From assembly GCF_003254395.2 (NCBI RefSeq), contig NC_037648.1, forward strand, positions 11,658,009-11,722,008: a stretch of 64,000 nucleotides of DNA. Reading direction: 5' to 3'. Of the stretch, positions 27,836-40,400 are shown one piece after another. This stretch comes from Apis mellifera (Eukaryota > Arthropoda > Insecta > Hymenoptera > Apidae). The notes below the pieces were generated by a model, which was not told the origin of the DNA, made no database searches, and saw only the letters and a list, made by a program, of their open reading frames with translations. How positions within the stretch are numbered: position 1 is the stretch's first letter; every line of letters begins with the position of its first letter. The position numbers were made by a program, and so were the translations under genes.

Positions 27836-30800
27836 CTGTAAATTATAGGAAATAGGACGTTCTGGGTTGTGATTGGCTCGTGTGGTGAAAAATGATCAAT
27901 GTTTCCGGATCGGATTAACAAACGTAGGGATGGATATTAATGGCCACTATTATTATTCATATTCATTTAATTATATAATGTTGTTTTAATCGCGGCCATG
28001 TTTAATGTTTAATTGAATTTAATTACACTCGTTATTCATCGATCGTTTCGCTGGGATAGATAGTTTCGAAGGTTTATTGTAATTTGATACAATTTTGTTT
28101 CGTTTGTCCATCGAACAAAAAATATCTATAAATATCTATCTTTTCTTTTTTTTTTTTTCGTAAATGAATTCGTAAATAAAATTACAGAAAGCTACTTTTT
28201 TTTTTAAATATCGAGAGAAATCTCTTATGATTAATCGTACTTAAATAGAAAAGTAATTTCTTCCTTAAAACAACAAATTAAATTCAATCATCAATATTCT
28301 CGTTCTCTTTAAATGAATTTTAATAATCTTAGAAAAAAAAGAAAAACTAATTAATTAAAGAGAGAAATTTGAATATTTGCCATAACACGTCGAACAAGCT
28401 TTAAAAACTCGTTAAGCTAGGAATTTTTACGGAAATTACGTGAAATTAAAATTGTTTAACGATTCGACGAACGTATTCGTCGTGTCACGGATTATTAATT
28501 AGATACAAGCGTTCAACGCTTTTTGTCAACGAAATAGAATAGCAGACGGGTCAAATATATTTCAACCTTTCTTTTGCAGAAGCAGACGGACAGATTGCCT
28601 TAAATAGGGCGAGCCGATCTCTCGAAGATTAGCCGGAAATATGCGCGTCGATGTCATCCGGTACCCGAATTAACTACGTTCACTTAATAATCTCGTTAGT
28701 TACTTGCATTTATACAGATTGACGATCAAAATCGAAAATTAATCCATTTAAATTTGATGGAGAGCAATATCCACGTTGATTTAATTTGTGGCTGAGCATG
28801 TTATTAAACTTTGATACGTTCGTCGTATCACGGTTTTATTTCGATCCAGCCGCGATTGCCGATTTCATACGATCGATGAATAAATGATACATCCTTTCGA
28901 ATTGGTTTCTCGTCGATAATTAAATATTTCGTTTCGAGGCGGATGCCGTTCCTCGAAATATCTTTATAGCCGAGGTATAATGATAACTTCTTGATACTTG
29001 ATAATGTAACACGTTATTGAAAATTCATTGGAACCTCGACATCAGTCTTGTGCAAAAGCGTCACCCTCGAATATCACTGCGAGTCGAGGGTTAAAAATTT
29101 TTCTGGTCACTCAACGAGAATACAATTTTGCGAAAAGATATTTTCGAGCGCAAATATTATGCGAATTTTTTTTCAGTTTTTTCATCGACTGACTGCGAAG
29201 TTCCATATTTTTTTTTTTTAATAAAGTTTCATACTTTGGTGGCGGAAGTTCTTGAGGCGACTCTCTTCCTCTGCCCGCGGGATTCTCGTCGGCCTCCTCC
29301 GCTTTCAATATTGATATCTCCATTTCGATTTTACCCTGGATCGTACACATTACATCATCACATGAGCCCACTTCGAATGCTCTACGGATACTCGTTACAA
29401 AATAAAAATGGAGTCGGAAGAAATCGAGGTATTTGTTATCGAAAAAATACTTCGAGCGAGTGATTTTGAAAGACGAATCGAAAAGCTTTCGATTTTTAAT
29501 CGAGACTACCTTGATTTCTGCCATGAAGACAACGATATATATTTTTATTTTTCGATTGATACAGCGAAACAAGGATTTAATGATAAAAATAATGTTACAC
29601 ACCGCTTGAACGTATTGGCCAGCGTTCACGCTTTGCTCGAACGGCCACCAAGCTTTGACTCGAGTTACTTTAAACAAATTAATCGTGGGCAGATTCGGGT
29701 TGAGTAATTTCAAAGTACAGTTTTTCGAATTCGGACTTCCTCGTGGCATCGCGGACAGATTCAACGTTAGCGCTCCTAAATAAATAAATTTTTATTTCCA
29801 TCGAATCGATCCTACATCCTTTTTCTTTAACAAAAATTATGAGGAAAAGTGATGGCATTAACGGTAATAATGTATTTGTAATAATATTTATAATATTCAA
29901 GAATGAAGAGAAAAATATGAAAATAGACGAAGATTTAATCGATCGAAGGGGTAGATTAATTTTAATATTAACCGAGAAAATCGTCTGGAGAGAAGTGATC
30001 GCTGTCCCAAACTTGCAGGTACAATCTGCACGGCAGTTTTTCCTCGGTGTCGGTCAACGAAAAGATGGATATCTTTTTCGGGACGATTATAACGCGCTCG
30101 CTCTTGCAATACATCACACGAAACACGAATCGCCAATTGAAATTGCCTTCCCCGTTCAAAGAATTGTAATGGATGTCGGTCTTCTGATAATCGTCATAAG
30201 TGATCCAGCTACGATCAATTTCTTAATATCACGAATAGACGAAGATGATAATCTTCTCAGATCTTGCATCTACTTATCCTCAAATTTACCCTTTAACGTA
30301 AATATCCGAGCACTTTTCACCCGTGATAAATTGACTGTCCACGAGTGGTATATCTTCCGTGTTCCAAACGATCACGCGAATTTCGTATTCCTCGGGCACG
30401 GGAGGGCTGATGTCGACCGGCGGTTTCAAAGGTACTTCGCCCACTTGAAACATGTCGATCCACATTTCCAATCTACCCTGAGAATCGCACGAGAAATCGA
30501 CAAATCAGATTTCTAGAACGCGGTGTATCGTTCGTCATCCCCTTCGAGAAAATTTCCCACTCGATTCGGGGATTCGGGATTCGAAAATGGACGAATTAAC
30601 ACCGATTCGTTCGAATCCGGAAGAAAGGATAACGATTTTTCGAGGAGAGAAATCGTTTGGGTTACAACCTGCTCCAACCCGGGTCTTCCTATATTAAAAA
30701 GCGGCCGTCTCTCCACGTGTTCCGGAACCAGGTAGCAGCCGCAAATGGGGAAGTCTTGCCACCGATGGAGCACGCTCAACGCCATGCATTCGTTTAATTC

Positions 30801-33800
30801 TGAAACAGGAACGTCGTGGATGCAATTCTAATCTCGAGAAATTTTCGGAAGAATCGTTTCGAATTTTGAAAACGCACCGGATTCCGGATGCTCGGTTTCG
30901 TCGAAGGGAAACCTTTTCCGTCCGATTTTCACGTAATGGTGCCTGTACTCGGGCAACGGAAGATTGTTCCTCCTGCAGAGTTGCTCGAGTATCTGGGTCG
31001 GTTTCTCGCGATCCCTCCACTGATTGTAACCCTCGGACGCGTATATCTTGGATATACCACACGTGGCACGGTGTTTGCTGTAGAATCGACTCTCGATGTC
31101 GATTTTCGTCTCCCCTATCAGATCGTCGGCAGTGGTCGCGTCGTAATCCCATACTTGTACGATCATCGTGCAATCGCGAGGGAAAACTGCCTCTATCTCG
31201 AACAACCTGTAAATGCGTTTTGAAGATATAATTTCGAGTTGAGCTCTTTTCGATGGAAAATAAAAATAAAAAAAGATTCGTGGAACTGACGGACAATTTC
31301 AGAGTTGACAAATAAGAAAAGGAATGAAAATATATTAATTATAATGTCTTATTCCGATAAATACGTATTTTTTCTTTCGATATTGATAGTTTTATCAGTA
31401 TAATAATTCAAAATTATTAGTAGAGGAAACTTTGAAAGAGGTTAGAAGGGATCCCAATTGGGAGACAATATATCAAGCGATATCTCGGATAGACGGATGA
31501 TTTCTTTGTAACGTCCAGTTCCAAAGGATTGGATAAAAATGCAATGGTCAGCACGTACCGTCCAAAAGTTGGATTTAGCTGGTTCGGTATGTAATTCTTT
31601 TGGTCGCTGATATACGTTTTACCAAGCCGGATACAGATATACGGATCAGACTTTCCGGTTAGGGGATCCTGAGGCTGCAGGTTGATGCCTGTGGAATCGA
31701 TTCGATCCCGTGAGCTTCATCGTCACACGATGAATCAAATATATATCGCGCACCTTTCACCACGTAAAGTCTAACCACGAGTTTGATAGACTCCGAATGC
31801 GGATAATCGTCGCACAGGCCGTCACTCGCGCTTCTCCCGCTTCTCGTTTTGCAAGGCAGGTTGCTTGGGTGAGGCCAGCGATACACGCAAATACGACCCT
31901 GTCGGTGGACTTTTATTAATGGATTTGTCATTTCATTAATTCTTCTCGGACGAAGAGAAGAAAGGAATCGGAGTTTAAAGTGAAATTTTCGGAACGAGAC
32001 GCGAATCCAATCGCTATTATTTCACGTTCATTCTTTTATTATAAGATTTAAAAAAAAGATAAAAAAAAAGAAGGAATTGCCTTTGGAAATTATCTTTCAA
32101 TCATTCACCAGAAAACGTTTTTTCCCTCCTGACGTGGATTTTCCTCCAATTAATAGCTCGTTTGAGCAAACATTTAAACATTTTTCCTTGATCGAACGTT
32201 TAAGGATGCAAAACTCTCCTCTCCTCCATCGAATCTCGCCGAGTAAAATATTTAGAGAGGAGGAACACAAAACTGTCGAGGAGGGAGGGAAAAAGCTGAG
32301 ATTGGGCAAACCTTGAATTTTCCAACGTAATTCTCGCTGTCGTAGTCGGGATCCTCGCTTTTCCGCCCCTTCCACAGCTCGAACGTTCTCAGACGATCCT
32401 GGAAGCCGGAGAATTGCGGCTGCATCTCCAGTTCTCCGTCGTATACCTGTTTCCCGCCCAATGAGACACCTGAGCTGGTGAAAATTCGCTAAACGCGAAT
32501 AGGATACCTTGAACGTCGCTGTGACCTTCTGTTCGGGTGGTGGAATACCGTTCAGCTCCCTTCTTCTTTCCTCCTGGAAAGAATCGTCCACAATTTTCAC
32601 AATTACGTGATATTTCGAGTGGATATTTGATCATCACGCTTACCTCTAGGGAAGCGAAGTATTTGGTCCACCAGTCTAGCGACTCGTCGTCGTCGCTCGT
32701 GAGAAATTCTTTTTTTCGCTTTTTCCTTCTTGCGTGGATCAGATGAGTGAAGAAATATTTCAAACAGCGAAAAATCTTCTTGATCCATGAGATTCTGTCT
32801 CCCATCTTCTTGTAAGGGATTAATTTCTTCTGCTCGTCTTCTTTTTTCGGATCGAAATCGATCGGCAGGGGCACTTGAAAATAATTTTTTATCATCGATC
32901 GGTTCGTCAAATTTGTCGACGATTAAAAACTGGAAAGTATTTTTATAGATAATTTCTTGTTTGATCTTATTTATGAGATATAGTTTTACTTCGTGTTTCT
33001 ATTTTTTTTATTTAATCTTTTCATTTTCATTTTCAACAATTTTAATAAATTCGAATAATCTCATTATGAGTAAATAAATTTATTACTTTTCTTACATATT
33101 TTTCACGCAAGATGGTAAACGACTTTAAAACGTATATCTCGAAAAGAGATAAAACGTTTGTACGAATACTTTTCACAGTTTTCAAGTTTAGTTAGTCGAA
33201 ATTATTACAACGATATTGTGCAAATTATTTTAAAAAGGATTTTGAGTCGAAAAATTTTCAATGGACCGACGAAAAACTGTTGTCGAAGATCGAAACGTCG
33301 AATAAACGACAAATCTGTTAAAAATTCAATCCGAAATTAATCTCGATTTCCGGGAAACACGGGCACAAATTCCTCCCGTGTTGGTAAAAAATATTTGTTC
33401 ACAGCGTATAAACATTCTGTTCAACTTTAATTAACAAAGTTTTCCGTTGCGTGCCGAGTGGGACCGGATATTCCATGGCGTTATTAAACCGTTGAAACCG
33501 ACCGCGTTCAAATATTTAATAACTACTTGAAATACCCCTGAAAACAGCGGTTGAACACGGTGTGAACATGAACTACTACACCGTGTCGACCGTGTCAATA
33601 TAATTGAACTCGGAGAATATTGTATATTTTACATATTGAGAGAAATAATATCGATATAGCGTAGACGGTATTAATGGTAGAAAATACGGAAAATTAGATT
33701 TTTACACACTTTTCCATTTCATATTTGAACTTTTTGAAATTTTTGCGTTTAACCATTGGATAAACTTGCGTAAACTTTAAGAATCTTTGAATTTTGAAAT

Positions 33801-34220
33801 GAATCGAAGGGGGACTTACGAATGGTTTCAGGCTTTTCCACGAAAGGTTTCACAGGTTTGAAGATCTTTCTCGTCCCGTATATCTGCTCCTCGTAATCAT
33901 CCTCGGTTATCAACTGCTCCAGAAATATGTTGATACTCGGTATGATGCAAATTCCAACGTACTTGAAGCAACCGAGCCCCCGCGAGTCGAACGCTTTTAT
34001 TACCACGCTTGGATAATAGATTTCGAGCTCTGGCATATCCTTCGACAATTTTTATATCAATATACTGTTTCTAACGTAAATGCATCGATGTGTTTCGGTT
34101 CGGAGAACCGAAAACCTTATTTTGCAACATTGGAACGAGAAATGGAATGATTCTCTCTCCCTCTTTCTCTCTCTCTTTCTGCAATATCCAAAGTGAGTGC
34201 AGTCAAGCGTTAATATCAAG

Positions 34221-34275
<55 letters not shown>

Positions 34276-34353
34276 GACTTTCAGAACGTCGATATATTAG
34301 TGGTAAGATAGATTAATATTAGGATGCATACGAGCTGTCATACGAGATACGTT

Positions 34354-34402
<49 letters not shown>

Positions 34403-37400
34403 TAAGTCGACGTCATATAACATGATCGCCGATATTCTGTATCTCTGAATGGACGATCGAATATCACGTTCGTTTCCTGACAAAGATGGACGATAATTTC
34501 TGCAACATCCGTTAATATATATTGACAACACAGACATCGTGTTGCGTTTGATCGTGATCCAGACGATTATTCGTATGGATACGAAACGATTGTAATTAAT
34601 ACAATTCGTTACGAATTCTTATTGTCCATCACGTCCATTTCGAGATTAAAAAAAAAAAAAAGAAAAAAATATCGAAACGGAAGAATCCACGAAATAGTCC
34701 GATTGATAGCACTTTTTTCGGACTGATGAGTCAATGTCAAGTCATTACCAATTCGGTGATTACGTGAGGTTCCTTGAAGTTGCTGAATTTTTTCACGTTT
34801 CTCATTACTTCCGACTTGACGTCGATACCGGCGCACTCTATGATAATCCGTGGATTCATCACGGGCATGTAATACAGCTTTTTCATATCCCTCACTCCCC
34901 AAAATATTATTTCGAGCCTGTAACTTGCCATTTTCGGCCTGATATCTTCAGGTATGGTGTAAATTGTATCCAACATCGAGCGATGGATCGGTTTGTCCAG
35001 ATCTTCATCCTCTTCCTTTACCTGTTCATCAAAATTAAATCATTCCTTTTAAAAAGAAGAAAAAGAAGAAACCTCTGCTCAATCAGAAAACCAAGTAACT
35101 TTAATAAATCTTTCATATCTTTATCCCTCGCCAAAAAACATAATTTCAATTATGAAACATTAATTTAATAATATTCTATTCGTTATTTTTTATATTCTAA
35201 TATTGAGTTTATGTACGATCTCGTACATTTATGTTATGAATTGGGTGTCACTGGATCGCTATTACTGTTCTCTTTTTTTGAACTACGATATGACACAGTG
35301 AACGCAGTAAAACAAAAGCATCGGTATATAACATACTCTATTCCTTTCTCATTGTATATATTCTTTATTTCGATCAAATCATTTCACAATATCCCCCAAC
35401 ATTTGTATTTTTATCGCAAGAGATACGTCGTAAATGGTGGATGGAAAAAAATAATCCACGCAAAAAGGATGACAAGAGGGTTGATTAGGCGCGGATAGCC
35501 TCTGTTTCTGGTGCGCGATACGAATATCGATCGAGTGTTGCATCCCTTACCTCTATGAGCTCGAAGGCGGCGAGCACCGACCCAGAGAAATCCCTTTGAG
35601 ATTTAAATTTGTACCACCCAAGTTTCGGTGGGAAATCGGGCGGGGAGTAAGTTTCCTCCGCTAGTTTAACTAACGGAATCGCCGTGCATCTTCCGCAAAA
35701 CTCCTTTATGCCCTGTAAATTTCGATTCCGTGAAACTGAAATTTCGTGACTCGTTTCAGATTCGTCGATCGTTTCGATAAATTGCAACGATGTACAAGTA
35801 ATTCCAATCTAAAGTATAAGCGAAATGCGTAAAGAAAAAAGGATCCACTCACGCATATGTCCAAGTCGTACACCTCCAATATAACTATAGGCGGGTTTAA
35901 TTTAATGTACTCTTTCGATCCGTGCACGGTTCTCGGCGGCAATATCAAAGTTTGATCCCAGAACGGGTCCAGAGTCTGCTTAACAACCTGAAAAATTTAC
36001 AATACTTTCAATCCCCCCGAGCAACCTCAACCTTAGAAGAACTTTCGACTCTAAGACTTTCGAAAATCCGCTCTAAAATAATTCAAATGGATCGATGGAA
36101 ATTTGAATGTTCCTTCTTATGGAAGGAACAAATAGTCGAAAATATCCGAGTAACTATCCAAGCAAATCTTAATAATAATAATAATAATAATGAGAGTTTC
36201 AACGAATGAATTGTCGATTTTCAATTCGGATTGAAAAACTTACCCTGGTGGAGATGGAGTAACCGTGGAAACAGACGCGTATCAGCGGATCCAGCAAGCC
36301 GGATGTGTCCATGCCGGGATCAAAGCGACCTTGGAATATGTGAGCACGCAACTGAAATATCTGCGACCGAATGGCAAACTAACTTTGTCGTTTCGTTCGA
36401 AATATTTCCAATGGTATTGGGGGCTGAACTGTTTTCTAAAAGTTTCCAGAGGGATCAACGTCAAGTTTGTTTCTCGTTGAACAATCGCGATTACGCGGAG
36501 GGATTACGGAGGGGGAGGGGTTCGAATTCTTTGAAAGGATTATTCCTCAACGTTCGTCGATGCTCGATCAAGTTTTGAAAAAAAGTTTTGTCATTACGTG
36601 AAATCGTTTTAATCGAACTTGAAGAACGAGGATATCGTATTCTACGTTCAACGTGGAATTCTAAAGTGGATATTTCAACGGGAGCTATATAAAAAAAAAA
36701 ATGTTGTTTCGATTAATTTCTTTCTTTCTCTTTCAAGGAGCCAAAAATAGCTCCTTTTCCTTTTATAATTATTCTTTTTTTTTCTGTTTTTTAATTTTCA
36801 TGAATTATTCGAGGAAAAAAAAGAAAGAGACTAGTGTTAGCATGATAAAATTATATAAAGCAATATGACACTATGTCTCACGCATCGACAAGTTTGTAAT
36901 AGAGAAAAGAGCAACTATTGTATAATAGTCAGTTCCGTATATAAAAAAAGAGGTGTGTACGTTTATGGGAGTGCATCGTTAGGATAATATAATTACTTTT
37001 GTCAAGGATGCGTGTGATCGTGTCATATTTTAACTCAAAACTAATTAAATTTGAAAGTAGTTAAAAAAACGAAGAAAAAGGAGTTACTCTTGGCGAGTAA
37101 AAAAATATGTAGCTGTTGTTTTATCTAGCCGTCTCTTGAATTAATTAAATCTCCTCCCCCTCCAATATAAACGCGTTCAAGCTTGACCTTGTTCCATTCA
37201 TCGGAAAAATTTTCCATCGAAATGGAAATTACCGTGGAATGAGTGTACTCCAAATATTTCGGGAATGTGTAGATAGTTTGTTCGTGATTCACGTTGTAAC
37301 CAGGAGGGATAGAGGACCAACAGGCAGCTGTAAATAACAAGAACAATAATTAGACAAAAGTTAGCAGTAGTCTCTGTTCAGTCTCTTGTTTTGGGGATAT

Positions 37401-40400
37401 GAATGGTTGTTGAAGCAAAAGTTAACTACAGACAGATTAATAGAAATTATACCAAAAGAGATATTTGAAATTTTACACCAGTGTTTGTTCAAATCAAGTT
37501 TGTTGATAACAGAGTATAGAAATAGACTGGTTGAAAATTTGAGAAAGGAACAAAGTTATGAACAACATATAGAATTAACAGAATGAGACTTTAATTTAAA
37601 GTAAAACTATGAATGACGAAATTAATAGAATGATGAAAGAGTTAGCAGTCTGTTCAGTCTCTTCTTTTGAAGCATGGATGATTACTGAAGCAAAAGTTAT
37701 ATGGATTAATAAAAATTATATTAAAAGGCAGATTTGAAGTTTCACACCAGTGTTCTAGAAATCATGTTGATAAAGATAGAAATAGGCTGGTTGAAAATTT
37801 GAGAAAGAAACAAAACTACAAGCAACAGACAAATTAATTTAGAGCTATGAATGATAAAACTAGTAGAATGAGCACATTTCAGTGAATATTGTTCAGTCTA
37901 TAGGCAAGTTAAAGCGACGAAATGAAAGTTTAGTTTAACTTGAGACTCTTAACATTCTCTTTCTCGATTTTAACACGAAAAAAAAAAAAACTTTCGCCTA
38001 TATAGAATATATAGAATTACCAAAACAAAAGTTTCCAATTATCAGATCCTCTATTTTTATTCTTAACTCTTACGCACCGACATAATCAGCGTTCCCAAGC
38101 CAGAGGAAAATTTCAAGCTTGCATGCCATATAATCGGCCTCCTCCTTGTCCCATGGATTTCTCAAAAACACGTCCATCCGACGGCCGCAAAGCGTCCCCT
38201 TCTCCGCCGCCTCCTCCGAGTAAATAATTTTCTCGGCCGGAAATCGGGCGTACGCCACCCGCCGCTTCGACCCGGTTATCATCCAAATGAAAACGTCCGG
38301 GAGGCTGTGCTGGGGCTGGTGAATTTATAAAAGACGTGTCCTGTATCGCGCGGTGAAATGAATTTTCCATGACGGTGCACGAAACTTGGAGGAAGGACAC
38401 GCGCGCGTTTAAATATTTCACCATTTGCAAGGGAAAGAAGAGGAGGTCAGCGTTTTCGTTGTCTCCTATTCACCGTCGAAGATCCTCCGTGGAATAAGAA
38501 GAAAAAGGAAAGAGTGGGAGGAGGACAAGGGATCGGCGAGAAAAAGATAAAAAGTTTTGGAACGAGTTTTGTTCCTTTTTTCTCTTCTCTCTCCTTCTCC
38601 CCAAGAATCAGTTTCTTGCGTCTGTCGCGAAATTGAACTAGTTGTCAAAGGGAGGAAAAAAGCTGCAGCCAAGTTTGGACTGTCTCGGACTGCAGTATTT
38701 AAAACTTCCTTTTTGGGTGTCTCTCCCTTTTTTTTGTGATGTAATGAATTTAATACGTCTCTGAAAGGAATTTCTATATAATCCGGAAGATGTTGCTATT
38801 AGAAAGAGAAAATTCCAAAAAGTAATTGAAAGAAAGAAAGTATCGATGAAATTTCTTCAGTCGAAATCTTTTTGGAGTCTTAATCGCTTTATAATAAAAA
38901 AATGCAAACAAATATCGTTTCTTTTAAAATTAAATTAAACAAAAAGAAAAGAGAGACTATCATTCCGTTAAGACTATTTTCTTTCTTTTTTTCAAACAAT
39001 CGCTCATTCGAATAATAAAATGTTTGCGTAAGAAACGACGTAAGAAAAGAAAACGACTCACATCTTCCTGTAGCTTCTTCACTTTGCCGAGATATTGGTA
39101 TCCGTGCACCATAGCGATCCTGATGTAATTGTTGTTTGGAAGTTGGCCGTTGATCTTGATCCTCTTCAGAATGTTCTCGATCTCGTTACGGCAGAAATTC
39201 ACGCGATACCGATCGAGTTTCGTGGTGCCACCCCTGTCGTCGTATCGCCCCGTGTCTAATATATCCAAATAGCGGATGCAATGGTTGTTCAAGTCATAAA
39301 TCATCGCGTTGTAGAATATGTAAGCGTCAGCGCTCTCGAGTGCGACCATGCCTTCCAGTTTCTCCAACTTCTCCTCCTGTCGAGACGAATTAAAATTATT
39401 CTGGAAATCGCTGTGCCAGTTTCGAAACAAACTTGCTCCCTCTCCGCGATTAAACCGTGAGAACCTTGCTCCTGATATATTAAATATTTCTTTAGATTTC
39501 GCTGTTGCAAACTTTCCATCACTTTTTCTCATAAATTTTCGAAAGTATAAATGTTTCTCGCGTTGCCTTTTGCAAAATTGGCCGGTTATCGAGAATTTTG
39601 GAAAAAAAAATTTCGTGACATTGAATTTTCGAAGGAAAATTCATGGAAATTCGAAATATATATCTCACTTACTCGTCTCGATTCTATTCTACCATTTAAA
39701 AATTATCTAATTAAAATTATTTCGCAAATTATTCGCGTGGAATCTCTATATTCGTTGCCAAAAAAATTTCTTACTTACTTTACTATTTATTTATTGAAGC
39801 TATCAATCATTCCCTCCCTTCCCCTTAATTTTTAAATAGAAGAAATTTATTCCTCCTTGCATGTAGAACATAGAAATTCCACTGTATTTAATTTCTTTTC
39901 CAGAGAAGAACAAAATAACAATAAATATTCATTAATTCGCATAATCGATTCTCACCAGGAAATTAGCGACGAAAGTCAAATAATTACTGTTATGCATCCT
40001 CCACTCGAGATTCGGCCACCAGGATTTAACGTGGAGGCAGGGTTTTCGCGATCCAAGAGGCACGTAATTATATTTCCCGTCCAGCGTCCCGGTGTATCGC
40101 GGCACGGTCTGACTCTCGAACTCCGGCCTCCGATCCGCCGTCTGCTTGCCTGCTTCGGGAATTAATCGCGATTTACACGGGGCAACGATGCGTGCTCTAC
40201 CACGTGCAAACTCGTCGAGCGTGTTAATTAACGAGAAATTTGGGAGGGCTTCTTGTCCTCTGATATACGCGTCTGATATACGTGCAAGTTTTGACAAGTG
40301 GTAATCATTTCCGTTGATCGAACAGTAACAATATACCTTCCTTATCTCTCTCGTTCTCGAAGCATTGGCTATGGCCGAATTGCACGTTGCCCGCGTTCCC

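Noticed and set aside
29839..30516. 225-codon plus-strand open frame
   Set aside because: It lies antisense across ferlin exons 24 and 25, whose minus-strand translation is strongly conserved. The frame is a shadow.
30694..31311. 205-codon minus-strand frame
   Set aside because: It is an alternative frame over ferlin exons 22-23. The correct frame carries the C2E loop and RFYSKHRATCG motif.
38140..38430. Alternative minus frame over exon 10 and upstream intron
   Set aside because: It is Gly-rich and out of phase. The FerB frame from 38315 is clearly the coding one.
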